A DNA stretch of 17,344 nucleotides, taken from contig CAJWOB010000011.1 of NCBI GenBank assembly GCA_913043885.1, forward strand, positions 1-17,344, in the 5' to 3' direction. Shown here piece after piece: positions 4,639-13,000 of the stretch (position 1 is its first letter; each line of letters begins with the position of its first letter). Source of the DNA: an uncultured Spirochaetaceae bacterium. GTDB taxonomy: Bacteria; Spirochaetota; Spirochaetia; SZUA-6; Bin103. The notes beneath the pieces are model-generated. The model was not told where the DNA came from and ran no database searches. It saw nothing but the letters and a program-made list of their open reading frames with translations. The position numbers and the translations under genes were made by a program.

Positions 4639-7221
4639 ATGAGCGACCAGACGGTAACAGCCAGAACTTCCTTCCTCGATAGGTTCCTCAAGACATTTGG
4701 TCTGTTTCTGGTCTGTGTGATGGGCCTGTCTGGATGTCCCAAATTGCTGTGTGACATAGGTATTGCAGATCTGTGTGAGACCTACACCGTCACTTATGCC
4801 GCTAACGGAGCAGATTCGGGAACGGCTCCAGTTGATGGCGCTGAGTATGAGGAAGGGGACACCGTCACCGTAAAAGCCAACACCGGTGGTCTCAGTCGAA
4901 GTGGCTACAGTTTTGCAGGATGGAATACCGCATCTAGCGGCGGCGGCATCTCATACAGCAGCGGTTCTACCTTCGAGATAGAGTTCGCGGACGTTACGCT
5001 GTATGCCGAGTGGTCAGAGGACGAAGAGGATGAAGAGGATGAAGAGGACGCGGGCATCACGGTAGATCCGACCAGTGGACTGGTGACTACCGAGTCTGGT
5101 GGCAGCGCGACCTTCACGATCGTACTTAATACCCAGCCCACAGCTGACGTCACGATCAACGTTTCCAGCGACAACACCAGTGAAGGGACGGTAAGTCCAA
5201 ACAGCCTGACGTTCACCTCGGGCAACTGGTCGAGTGTGCAGACAGTGACGGTAACGGGAGTTGACGATCCGATTGCCGACGGCAATCAGAGCTACACCAT
5301 CGTCACCGCTGCGGCGGTAAGTGGGGATGAAAACTACTCAGGACTGAACGCGGACGATGTCTCTATAACCAACAGCGACAACGATACAGCCGGCATCACG
5401 GTGAATCCGACCAGTGGACTGGTGACTACCGAAGCTGGTGGCAACGCGACTTTCACGGTTGTGCTCAATACGCAACCTGTGGCGGACGTCACGATTGGCC
5501 TGTCGAGCAGTGATACCGGTGAAGGGACGGTAAGTCCAAACAGTCTGACGTTCACCTCGAGCAACTGGTCGAATGCGCAGACAGTGACGGTGACAGGAGT
5601 TGACGATGCGATTGACGACGGCAACCAGAGTTACACCATCGTCACTGCTACGGCTACAAACTACTCAGGGTTAAATGCGTCAGACGTGTCGGTGACCAAC
5701 AATGACAACGACTACACGGTGACCTATGACGCGAATGGTGCTGCGTCAGGATCTGTTCCGACTGGCCCAACGGCATACCAGCAGGGAGCGACGGTTACCG
5801 TACTGAACAACACAGGGAATCTTGCGCGCACTGGGTACTCGTTCTTCGGCTGGAATACCAAGGCAGATGGCAACGGTACCAGCTACGAGGGCAGCGATAC
5901 CTTCGAGATGGGGGCCGCCAACGTCACGCTCTATGCAAAGTGGAATTATCCTCAAGTGATAGCGGTCATTGGTGGCGGTGATAACTATTTTGCTCTCAAG
6001 GACAGTGGAGATCTTTGGGCCTGGGGTAGAAACAATCTTTACCAACTGGGCCTGGACGACAACTCTCAAACGAAGTCGCCTGAAAAACTCTCGGAGTCAG
6101 GTTGGGCTTCGATAGCCGCGGGATTCACACATACGCTTGGCATAAAGAAGGACGGCACGTTGTGGGCCTGGGGTGACAATAGGTACGGCCAACTTGGAGA
6201 TCCAGTCCTTGGGGCGTCAGCATCTACACCTTCACGGATAGGTTCTGACTCGGACTGGGAACAAGTGTCTGCTGGCGGAGGTTGGATAAACACGGGGACG
6301 TGGGAATACCAGGCTCATTCGCTTGCGATCAAGAACGGTGGCGAGCTTTGGGCGTGGGGTAGAAACAACGTGTGCCAACTGGGTAATTGCCACGGCGTTA
6401 ACCAAGACAGTCCGCAGCGGGTAGGGAGCGACAACGACTGGACCCAAGTATCTGCCGGTGGGGTGTTTTCCGTCGCAAGAGATACGGCTAACCGGCTCTG
6501 GGCGTGGGGATATAACGAAGAAGGCCAACTCGGCCGGGGAACCAGAATAGGGAGTGGCTATGCGTTGGTGGCTGCGGCTGACTTTTCAGGACCAAAGTTA
6601 TCGGCAGCACAGGTGACGATACAGAGTCCCGTAGTAGGCTCGGGAAGCGCAGGACAATGCTGCGGCAACCAGGATAAGACAGTTCCTACCGTTCAAGATC
6701 GATGGACAGATATGTCTGCACACGGAGAACACGTTATTGCTTTACAGAGTGACGGAAGTATCTGGGGTTGGGGAGGAAATTATAAAGGACGTATCGGTCG
6801 GGACACGATAATGGATTATTCCATATTGAGTCCAGATCATATCGAGGCCGACAACAATAATGATGGAGCAACTCGAGATTGGAGGTCAGTTAGCGCGGGT
6901 TCATCGTCGGGACACTCTGCCGCTATAAATACCTCTGGAGAGTTATTCATCTGGGGCAAAAGAGACGACGGTAGGCTATGCGAAAATATCACGTGGGGAG
7001 GCGGTTTATATAACCGAGGCCACGGTGAGCCGTATGGGCGACAAAGATCACCGGTCGACGCGGAGATCTGGACCTCGGTCTCAGTCGGAGCGAATGGCAC
7101 GTTGGCTTTGCGTGCAGACGGGACCGTGTGGGCCTGTGGGAAAGATAATTATGGCCAAATCGGTAATGGCGATGCCTCGAGCGATAGTATGTGGCGTCTT
7201 ACTCAAGTTTCATTTCCGTAA
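4639..7221 (+). CDS. Mosaic surface lipoprotein: InlB-B, Calx-beta-like and RCC1 repeats
   Basis: An 860-aa protein starting at an ATG with a well-placed GGAG. Residues about 16-33 form a lipoprotein signal peptide (LFLVCVMGLSGC), with Cys33 as the lipidation site. The first InlB B-type repeat follows (about 49-126; YTVTYAANG ... GYSFAGWNT ... VTLYAEW), then an acidic linker (128-137). Two homologous Calx-beta-like units come next (about 138-250 and 251-358; ITVxPTSGLVTTE ... VTVTGVDD ... SVTNxDND), then a second InlB-B repeat (about 359-436). The C-terminal half has seven RCC1-like motifs of the form LWAWGxNxxxQLG, enough for a seven-bladed propeller, though the later ones diverge (LFIWGKRDDGRLC, VWACGKDNYGQIG). 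The architecture fits a surface adhesion or ligand-binding protein; the ligand is unknown. Its DNA is visibly less GC-rich than the genes to its right, suggesting transfer or a different mutational history. Confidence 0.88.
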   Translation: MSDQTVTARTSFLDRFLKTFGLFLVCVMGLSGCPKLLCDIGIADLCETYTVTYAANGADSGTAPVDGAEYEEGDTVTVKANTGGLSRSGYSFAGWNTASSGGGISYSSGSTFEIEFADVTLYAEWSEDEEDEEDEEDAGITVDPTSGLVTTESGGSATFTIVLNTQPTADVTINVSSDNTSEGTVSPNSLTFTSGNWSSVQTVTVTGVDDPIADGNQSYTIVTAAAVSGDENYSGLNADDVSITNSDNDTAGITVNPTSGLVTTEAGGNATFTVVLNTQPVADVTIGLSSSDTGEGTVSPNSLTFTSSNWSNAQTVTVTGVDDAIDDGNQSYTIVTATATNYSGLNASDVSVTNNDNDYTVTYDANGAASGSVPTGPTAYQQGATVTVLNNTGNLARTGYSFFGWNTKADGNGTSYEGSDTFEMGAANVTLYAKWNYPQVIAVIGGGDNYFALKDSGDLWAWGRNNLYQLGLDDNSQTKSPEKLSESGWASIAAGFTHTLGIKKDGTLWAWGDNRYGQLGDPVLGASASTPSRIGSDSDWEQVSAGGGWINTGTWEYQAHSLAIKNGGELWAWGRNNVCQLGNCHGVNQDSPQRVGSDNDWTQVSAGGVFSVARDTANRLWAWGYNEEGQLGRGTRIGSGYALVAAADFSGPKLSAAQVTIQSPVVGSGSAGQCCGNQDKTVPTVQDRWTDMSAHGEHVIALQSDGSIWGWGGNYKGRIGRDTIMDYSILSPDHIEADNNNDGATRDWRSVSAGSSSGHSAAINTSGELFIWGKRDDGRLCENITWGGGLYNRGHGEPYGRQRSPVDAEIWTSVSVGANGTLALRADGTVWACGKDNYGQIGNGDASSDSMWRLTQVSFP
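5020..5046 (+). repeat. 9-bp coding microsatellite, three units
   Basis: Three near-identical copies of GATGAAGAG (the first beginning GAC) encode the acidic linker DEEDEEDEED between the first InlB-B and the first Calx-beta-like unit. The unit length is a multiple of three, so slippage would lengthen or shorten the linker without breaking the frame. Confidence 0.7.
5050..5709 (+). repeat. Intragenic duplication of a Calx-beta-like unit
   Basis: Two units beginning at 5050 and 5389 (period about 339 bases) are similar at DNA level. For example ATCCGACCAGTGGACTGGTG occurs in both, and both contain GAAGGGACGGTAAGTCCAAA. Identity over long exact blocks indicates a recent duplication or ongoing gene conversion inside the gene. 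Confidence 0.65.
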
Positions 7222-7239
7222 TATTTGATTGAGGAGAAC

Positions 7240-7977
7240 ATGCGTGCTGGGCTGATTCTGTTTGCGGGCGTGCTGCTGGTGGGGTGTGGCGCCAGCCAGC
7301 CGCAAGACCGTCAGTTCTCTCTCCAGGTGCAGGGCGGCTCGCTTGCCGATGGCGGCGACTCGCTCGAGGTTAGCCGCGGCGACCGCGTCACCCTCGCGGT
7401 GAGCAGCGACGCGAGCGTCGAGCTGCACCTCCACGGCTACGACATCACCGCCTCCGCCGCACCGGAGAAGCCGGCGTCCATCGCGTTCACCGCCAACGCG
7501 ACCGGCAGCTTCCCCCTTACCGTCCATCGGCTGTCGGCGCCAGAGCAGGGCAGCAGCCACCCTTCACATGCCGAGACGGTGCCGGCGCCGGAGGGGATGG
7601 GCGTCACCATCGCCGTCCATGCCGATGCGGCGGATGGCTTCAACGTCCACATCATGCCAACCGGATTCACCTTTTCGCCCGAGAGGGTCAACGAGGCACA
7701 CGTAGCCGGCGAGGGACACGCCCACATCTACCTCGACGGCGTCAAGCTAGGCCGCGTGTACGGTCCCTACTATCACCTCACCGGGGTCCCCGCCGGCGAA
7801 CACGAGGTAAGGGTCACCCTCAACGCGAACTCCCACGAGGGATATGCCCGCGACGGCGAGCAGCTCGCCGCGACCGCGGTGGTGGTCGGCGCAGACGCCG
7901 ATCGCGCAGATGACCACGCGCATGGCGAGCACGATGAGGAAGAGGCGACCCTGCTCAGGCTGGAGGTGCGCCCCTAG
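7240..7977 (+). CDS. Cupredoxin-like, His-rich lipoprotein
   Basis: The ATG at 7240 is preferred over a TTG at 7225 because GAGGAG (7231-7236) precedes it and because it starts a clean lipoprotein signal (LILFAGVLLVGC, Cys16). The product is 245 aa. Residues about 43-97 look like a cupredoxin-like fold (SRGDRVTLAVSSD ... ELHLHGYDI ... FTANATGSFPLTVH). Such 'HLHGYD' domains are known in secreted metal-related proteins. A second beta domain (about 134-216) contains FTFSPERVN, GEGHAHIYLDG and VRVTLNANSHEGY. The C-terminus is His/Asp/Glu-rich (DDHAHGEHDEEE, about 224-235). Together this suggests an envelope lipoprotein binding a metal such as copper or zinc, but the metal is inferred. It begins 18 bases after the RCC1 gene and could share its transcript. 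Confidence 0.75.
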   Translation: MRAGLILFAGVLLVGCGASQPQDRQFSLQVQGGSLADGGDSLEVSRGDRVTLAVSSDASVELHLHGYDITASAAPEKPASIAFTANATGSFPLTVHRLSAPEQGSSHPSHAETVPAPEGMGVTIAVHADAADGFNVHIMPTGFTFSPERVNEAHVAGEGHAHIYLDGVKLGRVYGPYYHLTGVPAGEHEVRVTLNANSHEGYARDGEQLAATAVVVGADADRADDHAHGEHDEEEATLLRLEVRP

Positions 7978-7991
7978 CCGGTAGGCGGGCC

Positions 7992-8028
7992 CTTACTTCG
8001 TAAGCGCTCGTCACCCGGAGGTGACGAG
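7992..8028. terminator. Paired hairpins between convergent genes
   Basis: CTTAC-TTC-GTAAG (7992-8004) is followed by a perfect 9-bp stem CTCGTCACC-CGGA-GGTGACGAG (8007-8028). They lie between the ends of the plus-strand lipoprotein gene and the minus-strand oxidoreductase gene, and the second stem contains the stop codon of the latter. There are no T-runs. A shared bidirectional transcript-end structure is likely from position. Confidence 0.45.
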
Positions 8029-8988
8029 GAGTAGCTTGCCGACCGTGCCGCGACTCGCCAGATCGGTGTGCGCCTGCTTGGCGTCTGCAAGCGCATATTC
8101 GCGGTGCACCAGCACATCGAGGCTGCCGGAGTTCACCAGTGTAAAGAGCTCCTCCGCTCTGGCGAGCAGCTCGTCACGCTCCACCACGTAGTCCGCCAGC
8201 GTCGGTCTGGTCAGATAGAGGGAGCCCGATTGCGACAGTCGCAGGGGGGAGAAGTCGGTGATGGCGCCGCTGGCATTGCCGTAGCTGACCAGCGTGCCGC
8301 GTCGTCGCAGGCTCGCCAGGCTGCCGTCGAGGGTGGCCTGACCCACCGAGTCATAGACCACATCCACCCCCACGCCGTCGGTTAGCGAAGTGACCTCGGC
8401 GGCAACGTCCACCTGGTCGTAGCGGATGACGGCGTCGGCGCCTAGCTCGGTGACCATCCGCGCCTTGTCGTCGGTGGAGACGGTGGCGTAGACGACCGCA
8501 CCGCGTTGCTTGGCCAATTGCACCAGCAGTCGGCCCACCCCGCCGGCCGCGGCGTGCACCAGCGTCCGCTGCCCAGCCACCAACGGGAAGGTATCGGCGA
8601 CCAGGTAGTGGGCGGTCATGCCCTGCAGCAGTAGCGCAGCCGCCGTCTTGATCTCGACCCCGTCGGGGATCGGGATGAGACGATCAGCCGGCACCAGCGC
8701 CTGATCGGCGTAGCTGGCGTTCACCGATACCCAGGCGACGCGGTCTCCCGGTGAGAAGCCGTGCACTTCGGCTCCTACCGCGTCGACGGTGCCGGCGCCC
8801 TCCACGCCTGGCGTCATAGGCAGGGTCAGGGGATACAGACCGGTGCGGTGGTAGATGTCGATGAAATTGACCCCCGACGCCGCCACCGCGATGCGGACCT
8901 CCCGGGGACCCGGCTGCAGCTCGGGCAGATCTTCGGCCAGTTGTAGCTGCTCGGCGCCGCCGAACTCGGCTACCCGTATCGCCCGCAT
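8011..8988 (-). CDS. qor: NADPH:quinone oxidoreductase (zinc-less MDR family)
   Basis: A 325-aa medium-chain dehydrogenase/reductase of normal length for quinone reductases. It shows the family start MRAIRVAEFGG, the substrate-side signature SGVNFIDIYHRTGLYP (38-53), PGVEGAGTV (60-68) and the NADPH-binding loop AAAGGVG (146-152). The Cys/His zinc ligands of alcohol dehydrogenases are absent, as expected. Start choice: the ATG at 8988 overlaps the nrdB stop by one base (TGATG), so translation is coupled. The frame stays open further upstream only inside nrdB. It would reduce quinones or other electrophilic carbonyls with NADPH in the cytosol. A special link to nucleotide reduction is suggested only by position. 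Confidence 0.9.
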   Translation of the reverse strand: MRAIRVAEFGGAEQLQLAEDLPELQPGPREVRIAVAASGVNFIDIYHRTGLYPLTLPMTPGVEGAGTVDAVGAEVHGFSPGDRVAWVSVNASYADQALVPADRLIPIPDGVEIKTAAALLLQGMTAHYLVADTFPLVAGQRTLVHAAAGGVGRLLVQLAKQRGAVVYATVSTDDKARMVTELGADAVIRYDQVDVAAEVTSLTDGVGVDVVYDSVGQATLDGSLASLRRRGTLVSYGNASGAITDFSPLRLSQSGSLYLTRPTLADYVVERDELLARAEELFTLVNSGSLDVLVHREYALADAKQAHTDLASRGTVGKLLLVTSG

Positions 8989-10052
8989 CAGTCCCAGTCG
9001 AGCGCGCCGGCGGTCTGGTACTCGGTGACCCGGGTCTCGAAGAAGTTCTTCTCCTTGTTGAGGTCCATGGTCTGCGCCATCCAGGGGAACGGGTTGGGGG
9101 TGCCGTACTCCTTCGGCAGGCCGATCCGCTCCAGGCGCTTGTCGGCGATGTATTCGACGTAGGCGGCGAACTGCACCGCGTTGATGCCGAGCAGCCCCTG
9201 AGGGCATGAGTCGAAGGCGTATTCCTGCTCGTACTGCACGCCCTGCCGTACCAGCGCGCTGATCTGCTGGCCGAATTCAGGGGTCCACGCCTCTGGATAG
9301 TCGTTGCGGATGGTGTTGATGACGTCGCAGCCGAAGGCCAGGTGGACGCTCTCGTCGCGCATGATGAACTCGAACTGCTCGCCGACCCCCACCATCTTTC
9401 CCTGGCGCCGGAGCGCCAGCATCATCGCGAACCCGGCGTAGAAGAAGATCCCCTCCATGATGACGTAGTAGCCGATGAGGTCGTGGAGGAAGCTGCGGAT
9501 TCCCTCGATGCTGTCGGTAGCAAACGTCGGGTCGAAGATCGACCGGGTAAGCCCGATAACGAACTCGTCCTTCTCGTTGATGCTGGGGACGGTCCGATAC
9601 ATCGTGTAGATCTGTTCGGGGTCCAGGCCCAGGGTGTCGCAGCAGTAGATGAAGGTATCGGTGTGGATCGCCTCCTCGAACGCCTGACGCAACAGGTACT
9701 GGCGGCACTCTGGGTTGGTGACGTGGCGGTATACGGCCAGCACGATGTTGTTGGCAGTGAGCGACTCGGCGGTGGAGAAGAAGCCGAGGTTGCGCAGGAT
9801 CAGCCGCCGCTCGGTCTCGCTGAGCACCGAATCGGACTTCCACTGCTCCACGTCCTTCTGCATGGAGACTTCTTCCGGCACCCAGTTGTTGGACACACCG
9901 CTGCGGTAGTATTCGCGTGCCCACTGATACCGCAGCGGCAGAATCTTGTTGGGGTCGGTGGTGCCGTTGTTGATGATGCCGCCGACGGCTCGCTGGCCGG
10001 CGGTGTCGGCAGACGCGGCTGTCGGAGCCGCCGGGCGCAGCGTGTGCGCCAT
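8988..10052 (-). CDS. nrdB: Ribonucleotide reductase small subunit, class Ic type (Phe at the radical site)
   Basis: The 354-aa beta subunit of the aerobic ribonucleotide reductase, which supplies the oxidising equivalent to NrdA. It is a ferritin-like helical protein. Metal ligands are readable as Glu96 (FFSTAESLT), Glu127 and His130 (FEEAIHTDTF), Glu200 (YYVIMEG), and Glu234 and His237 (MRDESVHL). The position four residues after His130, a radical-forming Tyr in class Ia, is Phe134, and the first ligand is Glu and not Asp. Both are the signature of class Ic R2 from Chlamydia trachomatis (there Phe127 and Glu89), which uses a Mn/Fe cofactor; all six ligands and Phe map with a constant offset of seven from the chlamydial numbering I recall. 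Tyr345 near the C-terminus fits the subunit-interface tyrosine. The ATG at 10052 overlaps the nrdA stop (TAATG). Confidence 0.95.
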   Translation of the reverse strand: MAHTLRPAAPTAASADTAGQRAVGGIINNGTTDPNKILPLRYQWAREYYRSGVSNNWVPEEVSMQKDVEQWKSDSVLSETERRLILRNLGFFSTAESLTANNIVLAVYRHVTNPECRQYLLRQAFEEAIHTDTFIYCCDTLGLDPEQIYTMYRTVPSINEKDEFVIGLTRSIFDPTFATDSIEGIRSFLHDLIGYYVIMEGIFFYAGFAMMLALRRQGKMVGVGEQFEFIMRDESVHLAFGCDVINTIRNDYPEAWTPEFGQQISALVRQGVQYEQEYAFDSCPQGLLGINAVQFAAYVEYIADKRLERIGLPKEYGTPNPFPWMAQTMDLNKEKNFFETRVTEYQTAGALDWD

Positions 10053-13000
10053 TACTGACAGGCCTCGCACGACTCGGGGTCAGTGCAGAACTGTCCGTTC
10101 AACTCCGGCTGCGACTGGTAGGCCGGGGCTGGCGTCTCCGGCGCCAGCTCGAAATCGCCGCGGTAGGCCTGCGTCTCTGCGGACCGCGGCTCCGGCGGTG
10201 TTGGCGTTGGCGCCGGATGGGGGCTCAGCGGTCGCTGATCGGCCGCGATCGAAGAGATCCTTTCGGCGATGGCGGCGACTGCGTCGGTCCCCGCGGCGGT
10301 GGCCGCGGCCTCCGCCGCGACCGCGTCGGCACCCGCAGCGACGTCGACGCTGACTGCGGCCGGCTCGGCGGTTGCGCTGGTACGGTTCTGGGTTAGCCCA
10401 TAGCTGCTACTGAGCGTGGCCTTCTCGACCTGCGAGGCGGCCAGCGTGCGCAAGTAGTAGGTGGTCTTGAGCCCCATCTTCCACGCCTGCACGTAGATGT
10501 CGCTGAGCAGACGGCCGCTGGTGCCCTGCATGAAGATGTTCAGCGACTGGCTCTGGTCGATCCACTTGCCCCGCGCCGCAGCAAGCTGCAGATAGCGATG
10601 AGGGTCGATCTCGAATGCCACCTTGTACTTGCGTTTGAGACGGTCGCTGAGCAGCGTCATGTTCTGCACGCTGCCATCGCGGTACTTCAGCTCGTCGGCG
10701 ATCTCCTCGTTCCACAGCCCTGCGCTGCGTAGGTCGGCGATAAGGTAGGGATTGGTGACGGTGAACTCGCCGCTGATATTCGACTTGACGTAGATGTTCT
10801 TGTAGAGCGGCTCGAAGCTGGGGAAGCAGCCGGCGATCGTCGAGATGGTTGCCGTGGGCGCAATTGCCATGGTGTTGGAGTTGCGCATGCCGTGCTCGGC
10901 CACGTGTTGGCGCAGCGGCCCCCAGTCGAGCGCAGCGCTGCGGTCCACCTCCACCGGTGAGCCACGCTCGGCTTCCAGGAGCGCGATGGTGTCCTGGGGA
11001 AGCAGCCCGCGCTGCCACTTAGAGCCGGCGTACGACTCGTAGGGTCCGCGCTCCGCCGCCAGGCGCGACGACGAGAGGATGGCGTGGTAGGCGACGAACT
11101 CCATCAGGTTGTCGTTGAGGGTGAGGGCGGCATCGTCCTCGAACGCCAGGTCCAGCATGAACAACGCGTCCTGCAGTCCGATCATCCCGAGACCGACAGG
11201 GCGGTGGCGCAGGTTGGAGCGTCGCGCCTCTTCGGTCGGGTAGAAGTTGATGTCGACCACGTTGTCGAGCATCCGCATTGCCACCTCGACCGTTTCGGCC
11301 AGCTTGTCGTAGGACACCTCGACGTCGGCGATGTGTTCTGCAATGTTGACCGATCCCAGATTGCACACCGCCGTCTCCTCGGCGGAGGTATTCAGTGTGA
11401 TCTCGGTGCACAGGTTGGAGCTGTGAACCACGCCGTCGTGGTCCTGCGGGGAGCGGATGTTGCACGGATCCTTGAATGTCACCCACGGGTGGCCGGTCTC
11501 GAACAGCATGTTCAGCATCTTCCGCCACAGCTTGAGCGCCGGCATACGCTTGTAGCGGGCGAGCTGTCCCTGATCCGCCAGCTGCTCGTAGTGGGCGTAG
11601 CGCTCCTCGAACGCTCGGCCGTAGAGATGATGGAGGTCGCTGCACTCGTCCGGCGAGAGCAGCGTCCAGTCCTCGTCGGCAAGCACCCGCTTCATGAACA
11701 GATCCGGTATCCAGTTGGCGGTGTTCATGTCGTGGGTGCGGCGGCGTTCGTCGCCGGTGTTGCGACGCAGGTCGAGGAAGTCCTCGATGTCGAGGTGCCA
11801 GGTCTCCAGGTACGCACACGTGGCGCCGCGCCGCTTGCCGCTGCGGTTGATGGCCAGCGTTACGTCGTTGGCGATCTTGAGAAAGGGAATGACTCCCTGC
11901 GAGTCGACACCGGTGCTGTTGATGGCGCTGCCGGTGCCGCGAATGTTGGTCCAGTCGTTACCGAGCCCACCCGACCACTTCGACAGCTGAGCGTTGTCGG
12001 ACAGGCTCTTGAAGATGTGACCGAGATCGTCCTCGACGGTGGTGAGGTAGCAGGAGCTCAGCTGCGGATGGGTGGTGCCGGCGTGGAAGAGGGTGGGGGT
12101 GGACGGTACGAAGCGCAGCGTCGAGACGATGCCGTAGAACTCGATTGCGCGCGCCTCGCGGTCCGTTTCGCCGATGGCCAGTCCCATGGCGACGCGCATC
12201 CAGAACGCCTGCGGGGTCTCGATAATGGCGTTGTCGGTGCGGGCGAAGTACCGCTCGTAGAGCGTCTGCACGCCCATGTAGCGGAAAAGATCGTCCCGCT
12301 CGATGGCCAATTCCGCGGCCAGACGCTGTCCGTCGAACTCCAGCAGCTGCGGGTCGAACAAGCCCGCATCGACACCACGCTGCAGCCCGAAAAGGAACGC
12401 CTCGCGATAGCTGGAGGCCAGGTCGTCGTCGGCCACCGACGACCCGATCACCTCCTTGTAGATGCGTTGGAGGAACAGGCGCGATGCGACGTGGCTGTAC
12501 GCTGGGTCCTTCTCGATGAAGGACGCGCAGGCCATCAGCATCGCCTTCTCGATCTCTTCCGTAGAGATGCCGTCGTAGATGTTGCGAATGGTCTCGCCGG
12601 AGATGAGGTCGGCGACAACGCCGGCGCCGGCCTCGGCTTCGGTAGCGGTAAGACCCTCCGCGGCGCGGGCGATGCTGTCGTTGAGCTTAGTGACGTCGAA
12701 CAGGACCTTGCGGCCATCCCTTTTCTCGACGGTGAGCTTGCCGAGCAACGACTGGCGCGCGACCTGGTCCTTGCGCTCCTCGCGCGCCTTCTGGTGGTCT
12801 GCCCGGTAGAGGATGTAGGCCTTGGCTATCTCGTAGAGCCCATGCTTGACGAGGTGCTTCTCGACGATGTCCTGGATGTTCTCGACGTTGGGGTGCAGCT
12901 CTACGAAGCGGCTCTGGACCTCCGCGACGACGTCCTCTACGACCGAGTCGAGGTGGGTGGCCTCGAGGGCATCACGCTCCGCCGCCGGCGCGGTGGCGCG

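Noticed and set aside
9342..10058. 238-codon plus-strand frame opposite nrdB
   Set aside because: Antisense shadow; nrdB has all catalytic residues on the other strand.
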